From assembly GCA_964532145.1 (NCBI GenBank), contig CAZHGM010000010.1, positions 1 through 26,985 on the forward strand: DNA of 26,985 nucleotides, written 5' to 3'. The DNA comes from JAPUDQ01 sp964532145 (GTDB lineage Bacteria > Patescibacteriota > Saccharimonadia > Saccharimonadales > Saccharimonadaceae). Below are positions 1 through 7,203 of the stretch, one piece after another (positions within the stretch are counted from its first letter, which is position 1; every line of letters starts with the position of its first letter). The notes beneath the pieces are model-generated. The model was given only the letters and a program-made list of their open reading frames with translations. It did not search any database and was not told the origin of the DNA. The position numbers and the translations under genes are program-made.

Positions 1-400
1 AATACGCCATGCCGGCAGCTTGACTCAATCCCGAACCGAGCGGACCACTTGTAGTCTCCATGCCCGGCAATCGCGTACGCTCAGGATGCCCTTGGAGCCT
101 CGAGCCAAACTTACGGAGGGTCATTAGTTCTTCTACATCAAAATACCCGGCGCGAGCCATCGTCGCATAACGAACCGGTACTGTATGGCCATTGCTAAGT
201 ATCAAAATATCGCGCTTGTCCCATTCGGGGTTCTTTGGATCGTGCTTCATGACATTGAAGTACAGCGCCGTGAGGATGTCTGTCATGCCAAGCGGCCCGG
301 CACTGTGCCCGCTGCCGGCATGTTCGAGCATGCGGATTATATCCTGACGGATCGTTACCGCCATCTCATCCAATTGCTTCAATGTCAGACGCCCACGCAT
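1..400 (-). CDS. tkt: Transketolase, N-terminal part (cut by the window edge)
   Basis: Only the first 133 residues are in the window; the gene runs off at position 1. The translation starts MRGRLTLKQLDEMA and contains the thiamine-diphosphate-binding start of transketolase: AGSGHSAGPLGMTDIL (about residues 28-43), the RDILILSNGH block, and GHPERTRLPGMETTSGPLG near the window edge. Transketolase moves two-carbon units between sugar phosphates in the non-oxidative pentose phosphate pathway, in the cytoplasm. It could be either a full-length enzyme or the N-terminal subunit of a split transketolase; the window cannot tell. The start at 400 is supported by a GGGG tract at 405-408 and a possible -10 box TAAAAT at 410-415, nine bases before the ATG. 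Rpe-like and RpiB genes lie upstream on the same strand, so the pathway genes are loosely clustered. Confidence 0.93.
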   Translation of the reverse strand, partial: MRGRLTLKQLDEMAVTIRQDIIRMLEHAGSGHSAGPLGMTDILTALYFNVMKHDPKNPEWDKRDILILSNGHTVPVRYATMARAGYFDVEELMTLRKFGSRLQGHPERTRLPGMETTSGPLGSGLSQAAGMAY

Positions 401-575
401 ATTACCCCTATTTTACCACAATCACTTTAGAGGTCTCGACATTGACTTTTGCCTCATTTAACGTATGCTTTTGCTTCAAAATAACGCATTTTTTAGCACC
501 TGCTAATTTATGCGTTAGATATAGGTATTTTGATCAACAATCAGTATGTAAAATACGCAAACTCACCACGTACTT
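401..575. other. Intergenic region between the beta-lactamase-fold gene and transketolase
   Basis: This AT-rich gap of 175 bases separates two minus-strand genes. I see no credible short gene in it. It holds the dyad at 483-516 and, just before transketolase, a candidate -10 box; I find no convincing -35 box. Confidence 0.5.
483..516 (-). terminator. Two-tier inverted repeat, possible terminator or operator
   Basis: AACGCAT (483-489) pairs with ATGCGTT (510-516), and inside it TTAGCA (493-498) pairs with TGCTAA (501-506). The two stems are separated by a symmetric 3-base internal mismatch. On the minus strand the hairpin follows the beta-lactamase-fold gene by about 60 bases and is followed by TTATTTTG, a weak U-rich tail. 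It could instead be a protein-binding dyad controlling transketolase. Confidence 0.4.
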
Positions 576-2267
576 TTATCGTATTAGCCCGTCTATCTCA
601 CTTGCGATTGAGGCAATGGTACCCCAGCTGCCACCACGTGAGTAAACAACGATCACGTAGGTGCCGCCGGGGCTGTAAACAATCGCACTATCGTGCAGCA
701 ACCCGCCAAGAAACCCGACTTTATCTGCGACAGGAGCATTAACACCCGCCGGAATCCCGGCTCGGAACCGTTGGCGTTTCATGAGAGAAAGCAATTTGTC
801 GCGATTCTCCGGTTTCATCAGCTGTCCCTGCTCTAATTTTGCTAAGAACAATGCCTGATCACTCACCGTTGAAACAAAATCAGTCGCCTGATAGTTTGTA
901 CTGCTCATCCCAAGCGATCGTACATCAGACTGCACGCCACCCCATCCGATACGCTCGCCAAACGCCTCGGCACAGCTATTGTCCGAATCAACGATCATCG
1001 TGGTGAGGCAGTCGTCAACCGATTTGCCGGCAATTTGATCATTCCACTTCATGTTGCCGCTCTCCACCCGTTTGATAACACCGTAGGCAATCACTAATTT
1101 GTAGGTACTCGCAGGATGATACTGCTTGCCGCCATTGGCACTGAGCGCGCGGCCTTGTCCGCCAAGTTCGGTCACGGCAATCGCCACGTCACCCTTATCC
1201 TTCGCAAGCTGGTTTAGCAGCGCCTGTAATCCCGCAGACGTATTGGTATATCTATTGTTTACAACCTCTCTCGGTGGCAGCGCAACGACTGTAGCCTCCA
1301 GCTGCTTGTTCTGCTGACTTTTAAATATCGTCCGGATTCCTTCCGCGAGTTTCTTTTGATCAATGCCTTGGCCGTTCGCTCCAGTTGTACGCCCCGTTTC
1401 AACACCATCCACTTTTTGGATAGAGGTGGTGCCTGGTGCGATGTAGACCGTCGACTGTGCCTGGTCGATAAATTCCTGCATTTTTGCCAGGTCGACATCC
1501 ACAACGAGCGCGCTCTTGTCACCGTCACTGAACACCAACCACGGCGCTATGGTTTTAGCCTCGGCTGATGTGACTTTACCATTGGCCTTAACACTGATAC
1601 CGCTTTCGAGAATTGGCCGGATAGATGCCAGCACCGTTTCCACCTGAGCATTTGTCCGTTTTGGTGTCAGCCTAGCAGATTTCGGGTCGACTGTCATTTT
1701 GGTTGCCAGTTGTGTCCGCGACAGCTGTGATAATACGGTTTTTACCTCGCAGGCCCGTCCATCAGATGATGGTTTCACCTGGAGCTCGCCATGTTCACTC
1801 ACTATCACGCTCGCACTGACCGCTGGTTTATTGCACTCAGCGATGACCAGTTGCGCCCACGCGCTCTGAGCCGCACTATTTTGTTTGATCGGGGTCTGAT
1901 GGTTATTGGTAAAACCTCGGTAGATGCTGCTGAACGGAATAAGGCGTTGCCACCATGGCCAATCGACGGCGACATGTGCCACCATCTGCTCATCCGGATC
2001 GATCCCTGCCTCCGTAAACGACTGTTTGAGCGCTAAGCCCTTCACCTCGACAGTTGCTGCACGATAACGTTCGGTTAGCTTCGCAGCTATTTCTTCTTTG
2101 GTTTTAAACGTAAATGATACGCCGTCAACATGCGTACCGACAAACGCCCGATTCCACGGGTAGAGCAGCTGTACTATAACCGATCCGACAATCATCCCCA
2201 GGCCAAGCCAGCGCAGTTGCCAGAACCTTGCTATAGTACGAATGTTCCCTCTTTGTTTCCGCTTCAA
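576..2267 (-). CDS. Membrane-anchored beta-lactamase-fold serine hydrolase with PG_binding_4-like region
   Basis: This 563-residue protein has a basic N-terminus, one membrane segment (about 20-36) and a long extracytoplasmic region. The part around residues 43-80 resembles the N-terminal repeat of VanW/YoaR-type proteins. Residues about 280-335 look like a PG_binding_4 domain (GANGQGID, ending ALPPREV). The C-terminal 220 residues are a class A beta-lactamase/penicillin-binding fold: S387-T-Y-K390 is the SxxK motif with the nucleophile, S428-D-N430 is the SDN motif, and K516-V-G518 stands for KTG. I cannot find the omega-loop Glu of true class A beta-lactamases, so a cell-wall peptidase or peptidoglycan-binding role is more likely than drug resistance; this is inference. 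The start codon is TTG at 2265-2267, since no in-frame ATG lies upstream; a promoter sits directly before it. Confidence 0.8.
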   Translation of the reverse strand: MKRKQRGNIRTIARFWQLRWLGLGMIVGSVIVQLLYPWNRAFVGTHVDGVSFTFKTKEEIAAKLTERYRAATVEVKGLALKQSFTEAGIDPDEQMVAHVAVDWPWWQRLIPFSSIYRGFTNNHQTPIKQNSAAQSAWAQLVIAECNKPAVSASVIVSEHGELQVKPSSDGRACEVKTVLSQLSRTQLATKMTVDPKSARLTPKRTNAQVETVLASIRPILESGISVKANGKVTSAEAKTIAPWLVFSDGDKSALVVDVDLAKMQEFIDQAQSTVYIAPGTTSIQKVDGVETGRTTGANGQGIDQKKLAEGIRTIFKSQQNKQLEATVVALPPREVVNNRYTNTSAGLQALLNQLAKDKGDVAIAVTELGGQGRALSANGGKQYHPASTYKLVIAYGVIKRVESGNMKWNDQIAGKSVDDCLTTMIVDSDNSCAEAFGERIGWGGVQSDVRSLGMSSTNYQATDFVSTVSDQALFLAKLEQGQLMKPENRDKLLSLMKRQRFRAGIPAGVNAPVADKVGFLGGLLHDSAIVYSPGGTYVIVVYSRGGSWGTIASIASEIDGLIR

Positions 2268-2276
2268 ATCATTACC

Positions 2277-2305
2277 AGTATGACATAAAATCCCGTAATA
2301 GCCAA
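2277..2305 (-). promoter_or_regulatory. Promoter of the beta-lactamase-fold gene
   Basis: TTGGCT (2300-2305), a 17-base spacer and CATACT (2277-2282) on the minus strand. The -10 box ends nine bases before the TTG start, leaving almost no leader. Confidence 0.5.
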
Positions 2306-2320
2306 TCTACAGAGTCATCA

Positions 2321-2752
2321 TCAGATACTGTCAACCATGTCAGGACCAATCCTGAGCGAAGTCATGATATCGAGCAATGTTTGTTTATTAACCGCTTCCT
2401 TACTCGGTAGTGTCCATGTTGTTACCTGGTATAATGTATCCTCGTGCTTGACGTACCGCCGGTAATAGACAATCTTTATGCCATCCACCGTAGCCACGTC
2501 AAGATAATCAGCCTCGTCATTGCGATACGTTGATGGTAAATCAGTAAATCGCCGCGGTACATCAAGTGAATACGCCTCTCGTTTAATCGTCTTGATCTGG
2601 GAAGACTTCGACGTGGTCGACGACTGAGGCGGCGTCGTTGAAACTAACATATGGTCAAGAAACTGGCTCACGAGCCAAAACACCACCAGTCCCAGTATCG
2701 TCAGACCTAACAGAACAAGGCCTGTGATTTTCAGTGGGTGCAGCCGCGACAT
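2321..2752 (-). CDS. Membrane-anchored protein of unknown function, probably N-terminally interrupted
   Basis: The 143-residue reading frame has a short basic N-terminus, one membrane segment (about residues 9-30), a Ser/Thr/Pro/Gln-rich linker (about 37-53) and a globular C-terminal domain of about 90 residues (LDVPRRFTDLP, YRRYVKHEDTLYQVTTW). I do not recognise the family. The ATG at 2752 has no Shine-Dalgarno site. The same frame continues upstream, across a single TGA at 2786-2788, to an ATG at 2849-2851 placed 11 bases after the rpe-like stop. The upstream stretch encodes a charged, hydrophilic segment (MPERDRDEELSPYV) that would make a plausible cytoplasmic tail. The original gene may therefore have been 2321-2851, now split by a nonsense change. 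Translation from 2752 remains possible. Confidence 0.6.
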   Translation of the reverse strand: MSRLHPLKITGLVLLGLTILGLVVFWLVSQFLDHMLVSTTPPQSSTTSKSSQIKTIKREAYSLDVPRRFTDLPSTYRNDEADYLDVATVDGIKIVYYRRYVKHEDTLYQVTTWTLPSKEAVNKQTLLDIMTSLRIGPDMVDSI

Positions 2753-2862
2753 GGAGCGAGCAGGCGGTGCTACTGACGCCTCATTTCACGATGGCGTATG
2801 AATCATGGAGACATATGGGCTTAGTTCTTCATCTCGATCACGTTCAGGCATCGTTGGATGGT

Positions 2863-3525
2863 TCACGGTTGGTCCTTTTGCAATAAACTGCGCCGTGCAA
2901 TCGCGACCAAGTCATCGTAAGCCTTGCGCGGTTGGACGCTCCGCTGGATTGCGCCACCAACATTCACTACCGTTATTCCAGCAGTAATGAGATCTTTTAT
3001 TGTGTCAGGATTTGCACCGCCGTCCCAGCCTATTTCAATTTCAGGACGTATCGCGCGAATGTGTGGAATTTTCTGCAAGATCGTACGGTCTACCGTGCCG
3101 CCAAATGAGCCGAGCGTGCCAGAAAACAGTAGTACATGGTTGGCAATACTGATACAGCCATGCGCCTGATCGACTGGAGTATCCGCCAGAAGCGCAATAC
3201 CTGCCTTGACGCCAAAGCGCTGGATATGACGAAGATATTCCTCGATATTGCCGTCCGCCTCGGCGTGCAGAATAATCAAATGAGGCTTTAGGCTTATGAG
3301 TGTTTCGAGAGCTTCATGAGGCTCCTGGTACATGAGGTGGATATCGGCGAGAGTTCCTTCCGGCCACCAGACCTGGATCGGATTGAGATTTTTATGCGGT
3401 GCAAATTTTCCATCCATTAGATCAATCTGAATTCGCTTTGCAAACGAGACACGCTCAATCTGCTCGCGAAATAAATGAGGGTCAGAGGTTCCTGGAGTTA
3501 CGCTTGGACAAACGACCGCTGTCAT
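2863..3525 (-). CDS. rpe: Ribulose-phosphate 3-epimerase-like TIM-barrel protein
   Basis: At 220 residues this has the normal length of pentose-5-phosphate 3-epimerase, which interconverts ribulose-5-phosphate and xylulose-5-phosphate. The family landmarks appear in order: CPSV near the N-terminus, QIDLMDGKF (canonical HxDxMDGxF), DIHLMY (canonical DVHLM), LHAEAD, a DGG block (EIGWDGGAN) and VNVGGAIQRS near the phosphate-binding site. The metal-ligand His of the first motif is Gln here, and the DGG block carries extra residues, so activity is not certain. The ATG overlaps the stop of the upstream membrane-protein gene (ATGA at 3522-3525), which indicates translational coupling. The stop is TGA. 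Assignment to the family is firm; exact function is moderately sure. Confidence 0.78.
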   Translation of the reverse strand: MTAVVCPSVTPGTSDPHLFREQIERVSFAKRIQIDLMDGKFAPHKNLNPIQVWWPEGTLADIHLMYQEPHEALETLISLKPHLIILHAEADGNIEEYLRHIQRFGVKAGIALLADTPVDQAHGCISIANHVLLFSGTLGSFGGTVDRTILQKIPHIRAIRPEIEIGWDGGANPDTIKDLITAGITVVNVGGAIQRSVQPRKAYDDLVAIARRSLLQKDQP

Positions 3526-3965
3526 CGTTTTTCAGCGCGGTGCCCAAGGAAAAACCCAAGAACAAGCCTGAGCGCCAGCACAAATAACGAGACTAAAAAT
3601 ACCCATTTTACGCTGACGATGACAACACTTGGTACCGAAGCGAAATATGGCAGCACAATCGCAGCGGAAAGTGCAGCGAGAAACAGCAGAAAGATTACTT
3701 TGTCGACTATCTCGGTCGAAATCGGGAGCGCCCGTGCAATTGTCACGTATCCGGCATCAAGCAGCAGAAGTGACCCGATAAGGTATATAAACTGAACGAT
3801 GTACTGGTGTGGCGTTGTCGATGAGCTCCCTTCAAGTGAGTTGAGGAGAATTGCTACACAGAGTAGAAATCCAACCAATAGAATTCGTACCGCTGTCCCC
3901 CAATACGAAAATGCCATAAGCATGGTATGGAGTAATAAATGAGGTGGGTAATGTGATTTTGTCAT
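3522..3965 (-). CDS. Small polytopic membrane protein, unknown family
   Basis: The 147-residue protein (MTKSHYPPHLL...) has about four hydrophobic segments (roughly residues 24-42, 52-72, 85-105 and 113-138) and a basic C-terminus ending GHRAEKR, suggesting the C-terminus stays in the cytoplasm. I do not recognise a family. The frame is open to an ATG at 4019, but I chose 3965 because a good promoter (TTGCTT-N18-TATAGT, 3976-4005) lies between the two and would exclude the longer start. It overlaps the start of the rpe-like gene by four bases, so the two form one transcription and translation unit. Confidence 0.6.
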   Translation of the reverse strand: MTKSHYPPHLLLHTMLMAFSYWGTAVRILLVGFLLCVAILLNSLEGSSSTTPHQYIVQFIYLIGSLLLLDAGYVTIARALPISTEIVDKVIFLLFLAALSAAIVLPYFASVPSVVIVSVKWVFLVSLFVLALRLVLGFFLGHRAEKR

Positions 3966-3975
3966 ATTGCTGTTT

Positions 3976-4005
3976 ACTATATCGTACCATACGAGCCTTA
4001 AGCAA
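3976..4005 (-). promoter_or_regulatory. Promoter of membrane protein and rpe-like gene
   Basis: TTGCTT (4000-4005), an 18-base spacer and TATAGT (3976-3981). The -10 box ends ten bases before the ATG at 3965, so the leader is at most a few bases. Confidence 0.55.
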
Positions 4006-4078
4006 GATGAAAGTAGCATAGAGCGCTCTGGGCAGATACCAGACAGATAGGAAGTTTTGGTGTATAAGACATGTTGGC

Positions 4079-4534
4079 TCAGGAAATTAATTCATCAAGT
4101 TGTCGATTACGGCGACGGTAGCGCTCGGCACCTGCGAACGGTGTCGCTAGCCACGTGTCAACGATATCTTTCCAGTCGGTCGCTTCGTTTTCGATTACTC
4201 GTGCTGGCAAACACAGCACGTTACTATCGTTGTCATCGCGTCCCTCCCGTGCCGCTTGCGCGTCCCAAGCAACAATTGCCCGGATACCTCGGAAACGATT
4301 GGCTGCCATGCACATGCCCTGGCCGCCTCTGCAGAGCAGGATTGCCCGCGGGTCTTTATCCTCACCCGCAATAATTTTTAGTGCCGCCAGTTGTGCGAAT
4401 TCCGGAAAATCATCATGCGGATCCAGCTCCTTGTCGCCGATATCCTCGACATCAAACCCTTGCTTGCTCAAATACGCAAAGACTTTTTCTTTCAGATGGT
4501 ACCCGCCATGATCCGAGCCGATATATAATTTCAT
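4079..4534 (-). CDS. rpiB: RpiB/LacA/LacB-family sugar-phosphate isomerase
   Basis: This 151-residue protein matches the length and layout of ribose-5-phosphate isomerase B, which interconverts ribose-5-phosphate and ribulose-5-phosphate. SDHGGYHLKE (residues 7-16) is the phosphate and ring-opening motif. ILLCRGGQGMCMAANRFRGIRA, in two parts around Cys68, corresponds to the family's CGTGxGM...AANKxxGIRA, with the catalytic base Cys kept. NDSNVLCLPARVI matches the NDANVLxLGAR block. Two departures are visible: the Gly after the Cys is Arg (CRGGQG), and the segment before NDSN (AREGRDD) has two extra residues and no His where the family usually has one. Substrate is therefore uncertain. The gene stands alone behind its own promoter. 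Confidence 0.85.
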   Translation of the reverse strand: MKLYIGSDHGGYHLKEKVFAYLSKQGFDVEDIGDKELDPHDDFPEFAQLAALKIIAGEDKDPRAILLCRGGQGMCMAANRFRGIRAIVAWDAQAAREGRDDNDSNVLCLPARVIENEATDWKDIVDTWLATPFAGAERYRRRNRQLDELIS

Positions 4535-4540
4535 ACCATA

Positions 4541-4549
4541 AGTATAACA
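4541..4549 (-). promoter_or_regulatory. Extended -10 promoter of rpiB, leaderless
   Basis: TGTTATACT on the minus strand is an extended -10 (TGn plus TATACT). The hexamer ends exactly six bases before the rpiB ATG, which places the transcription start on the A of the start codon. Confidence 0.6.
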
Positions 4550-4567
4550 AACATCATACCGCGGCCG

Positions 4568-6021
4568 CTATGCGGCTTTTGGCAGCTTTTCGCGCAAGAT
4601 ACTCGCGAGGCCAGCCACGCTCACATCCTCGAGTGTGATAAATGCCCCAGCAGGAACGCGGTTCTCGATGTTACGGAACCGTTCGTCTGTCCGTGGCGGC
4701 ACAAAACCTATAGCACGTCGAATAGTACCTTCAAACTTAACCGCGAGCGCTGTTTCCAAACAAATTTTTGGTACTCCATCTTGCGGCAAGCGACAAGCGA
4801 CTGTCACAGCATCAGCCGTATGCGGATCGATGATATCGCGATTATTCTTCAGGTAATTCCATTTAATGCTTACTAGCCTCTCCGTATGGCTTGATGAGTC
4901 ACTTTCAAACCCAAGGACTTTCATGATGTCTGATGGTATACCGTACGCACTAAAGGCCACTTCGCCTATTTCTTCAAACTCCATCATAAACTTTTTTGTC
5001 ATGATAGGATCATGATCAAATATTTCATGTACCACACGCTCAAAGTTTGACGCTTTCGCAATGTCCATCGATGGACTCGAGGTTATACGCGATCCATTGT
5101 TGCGGTATACGCCCGTTTGCGTAAGCTTATCCAAGACATTGTTCTCATTGGTTGCGATGATAAGTTTCCGTATCGGTAAACCAAGCTTTTTGGCGTAATA
5201 TCCGGCTAGAACGTTACCAAAGTTCCCAGACGGTACAACAAAATCAATCTCATCACCAAACTGCATGCCAGCCTGCTCAATGACCTGTGCATACCCGGCA
5301 AAATAGTACGGAATTTGTGATGTTATCCGACTCCAGTTGATTGAATTCACCGCACCTAGATCAGCAAATTCTGAGGTTCCCGAAATGTCTTTGACCAGAT
5401 CCTGAAGTGGATCAAATGGAGCCTTGCCGCTAATATTGACTATATTTTCACCACTCAATACTCCTGCTTGCGCCCGCTGAAATTCACTCATGCCTTCGTA
5501 AGGGCTCAGTACAGCAATACGTAACCGCGCCAATCCTTTCAGAGCAGCTTCGGCTGCAGGCCCCGTATCACCTGACGTGGCTGCTAAAATTCGTAGATAC
5601 TCATTTCGTTTCGCAAGAAGATAATCGAGTTCTCGCCCAAGCGGTTGCATGGCCATGTCCTTAAATGCGGCCGTAGGACCAAGCGATAAATTCTGAATAT
5701 AAATATCCGTGTCAGCTACTCGTCGTACAGGTGTGATAACTCCTTTGCTCGTATTGGGGAAATTTTCAGGACGATACGCATCTGACATTATCTTCGCAAG
5801 AATCTCACGAGGAATGTCATCACCAACAAACCTTTGTTTAATTGTTGCAGCTAGCTCAGGATAAGGAAGCGCAACACGCGTCGCATTTCTTCCTCTGCCA
5901 TGACAGCCAGTTGATTCGGCGGAACATACAGTCCGCGATCCGGCGCTAAGCCGCGAAGAACCCCAAGCCCATATCCAACACTCTCCTTTGCGGGATCGCG
6001 TGTGCTTACAAGTTCAGCCAT
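4568..6021 (-). pseudogene. thrC: Threonine synthase, interrupted by a frameshift
   Basis: The gene reads from ATG 6021 as a normal ThrC N-terminus (GLGVLRGLAPDRGLYVPP), then loses frame near 5873 and stops at TAG 5851-5853 after 56 residues. One frame over, the protein continues ALPYPELAAT, FVGDDIPREIL, and then the long frame that alone would start at ATG 5788 (406 residues). That part has the PLP-binding lysine (GPTAAFKDMAM), ATSGDTGPAAEAA and the phosphate/PLP loop VPSGNFGNVLAGYYAK. Restoring one base in the TT/GCG junction gives a single 484-residue enzyme. ThrC converts O-phosphohomoserine to threonine. I see no slippery heptamer, so a deletion or a sequencing error is more likely than programmed frameshifting. 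A good promoter before 6021 shows where the gene originally began. The 3' part could still be made from 5788 but would lack about 78 residues. Confidence 0.85.
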
Positions 6022-6027
6022 ACGAAA

Positions 6028-6056
6028 ACTGTACGGTCATCAGATATTTTTTGCAA
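6028..6056 (-). promoter_or_regulatory. Promoter of thrC, leaderless
   Basis: TTGCAA (6051-6056), a 17-base spacer and TACAGT (6028-6033). The -10 box ends six bases before ATG 6021, so the transcript should start on the start codon. It supports 6021, not 5788, as the ancestral thrC start. Confidence 0.6.
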
Positions 6057-6070
6057 GCACTAGCGTTCGA

Positions 6071-7081
6071 TTAAGCTATTGTCTTTGCGATGTCGGCGGT
6101 GAGCTCGACGAGGCGGTTGGAGTAACCCCATTCGTTGTCATACCAGGCCACAACTTTGACCATGTTGCCGCCGATGACGGCAGTGAGCGGTAGGTCGACG
6201 ATACAGCTATGCGCGTTACCCTTAAAATCACTCGAAACTAATTCTTCTTCCGTTACAGCCAAAATGCCTTGGTAAAACGGCTCTTTGGCAGCTTTTTTAA
6301 ATACATCATTGACTTCATCGACAGTGACGTCACGTTTGAGCACGACAACAAAATCGCTCATACTGACAACTGGCGTCGGCACGCGGACACTAAGTCCGCC
6401 AAACTTGCCATCAATCGCTGGCAAGGCTTTACCAGCAGCAATACTTGCACCGGTCGTCGTCGGCACGATATTTTCGGCAGCGGCGCGGGCTTCCCGGAGG
6501 TCTTTGGCCGGCGCATCCTGAAGCTTTTGGCTTGCAGTATAGCTATGTACTGTCGTCATCATGGCTTTATCGATGCCAAAATGGCTCTCCAGCACGCCCA
6601 TCACCGGAGTGATACAGTTCGTAGTACACGAGGCATTACTGACAACATCTGTCGCAGCTTTAATTTTGTCGTCATTGACACCGAGCACGATCGTATCAGC
6701 ACCTTCACCTTTGGCAGGAGCAGAAATGATGACTTTTTTGGCTCCAGCGGGGTCAATGTGCGCTTTTGCTTTGGCCGGATCAACGAAAAATCCGGTTGAT
6801 TCGATCACGACATCGACGCCCATCTCCTCCCATGGCAGGTTGGCCGGTTCTTTTTCGGCAAGAACTTTGATGTGTTTGCCATCAACAATGATTTCGTCAT
6901 CGTCATAGCTGATATCGTGATCATATTCGCCATAGCTGGAATCATGCTTGAGCAGATGCGCCAGCGTTTTCGTGTCGGTCAAATCATTAATCGCAACAAT
7001 CTCAAGGTCGCTACGGTCAAACGCGATCTTAAACGCATTGCGCCCGATCCGTCCAAAGCCATTAATTGCTAGTTTTGCCAT
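6071..7081 (-). CDS. gap: Glyceraldehyde-3-phosphate dehydrogenase
   Basis: A full-length, 336-residue GAPDH, which oxidises and phosphorylates glyceraldehyde-3-phosphate to 1,3-bisphosphoglycerate in lower glycolysis. NGFGRIGR (residues 7-14) is the dinucleotide-binding loop. IND (31-33), with Asp33 after the second strand, favours NAD over NADP. SNASCTTNC carries the catalytic Cys152, and TVHSYT carries the general-base His. The C-terminus has the typical WYDNEWGYSNR. The ATG at 7081 is preceded by a purine-rich GGGGTAGGGAA that can serve as ribosome binding site, and by a strong promoter (7123-7151). It is divergent from the RelA/SpoT gene and is followed on the same strand by thrC, which has its own promoter. 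Confidence 0.97.
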   Translation of the reverse strand: MAKLAINGFGRIGRNAFKIAFDRSDLEIVAINDLTDTKTLAHLLKHDSSYGEYDHDISYDDDEIIVDGKHIKVLAEKEPANLPWEEMGVDVVIESTGFFVDPAKAKAHIDPAGAKKVIISAPAKGEGADTIVLGVNDDKIKAATDVVSNASCTTNCITPVMGVLESHFGIDKAMMTTVHSYTASQKLQDAPAKDLREARAAAENIVPTTTGASIAAGKALPAIDGKFGGLSVRVPTPVVSMSDFVVVLKRDVTVDEVNDVFKKAAKEPFYQGILAVTEEELVSSDFKGNAHSCIVDLPLTAVIGGNMVKVVAWYDNEWGYSNRLVELTADIAKTIA

Positions 7082-7122
7082 TTCCCTACCCCTTTATAGT
7101 CGTTAGCATTATCTACCGATAG

Positions 7123-7151
7123 ATTATAGGTTGCCTCACGCAGGACTGCAA
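7123..7151 (-). promoter_or_regulatory. Strong sigma-70-like promoter of gap
   Basis: TTGCAG (7146-7151), a 17-base spacer and a perfect TATAAT (7123-7128). Transcription would start about 35 bases before the ATG, giving a leader with a purine-rich ribosome binding site, unlike the leaderless neighbours. Confidence 0.7.
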
Positions 7152-7191
7152 GCACTCACCTATTTCCTTACCACTTGATCCTTTCCTGGTC

Positions 7192-7197
7192 TATACT
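7192..7197 (+). promoter_or_regulatory. -10 box of the RelA/SpoT gene, leaderless
   Basis: TATACT ends exactly six bases before ATG 7204. No Shine-Dalgarno site and no obvious -35 box are present. Confidence 0.5.
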
Positions 7198-7203
7198 AAG
7201 ATT

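Noticed and set aside
576..2267. A beta-lactamase resistance gene.
   Set aside because: The fold matches, but the deacylating Glu is not seen and the fused peptidoglycan-binding regions and anchor favour a cell-wall role.
2786..2788. TGA read as Gly (code 25), which would join the split membrane protein.
   Set aside because: Intact genes such as pheS, the mscS-type gene, the MazG-like gene and PAP2 end in TGA, and no intact gene here has an internal TGA.
4020..4078. GAGCGCTC palindrome and short gap between rpiB and the membrane-protein gene.
   Set aside because: Eight bases are too short to support an operator or terminator call, and no U-tract follows.
5865..5885. Programmed frameshifting in thrC.
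   Set aside because: No slippery heptamer or clear downstream pseudoknot is visible at the junction, and thrC is not known to need it.
6269..6799. A 176-codon frame antisense to gap.
   Set aside because: It is a shadow of the well-conserved GAPDH frame and has no start signal.
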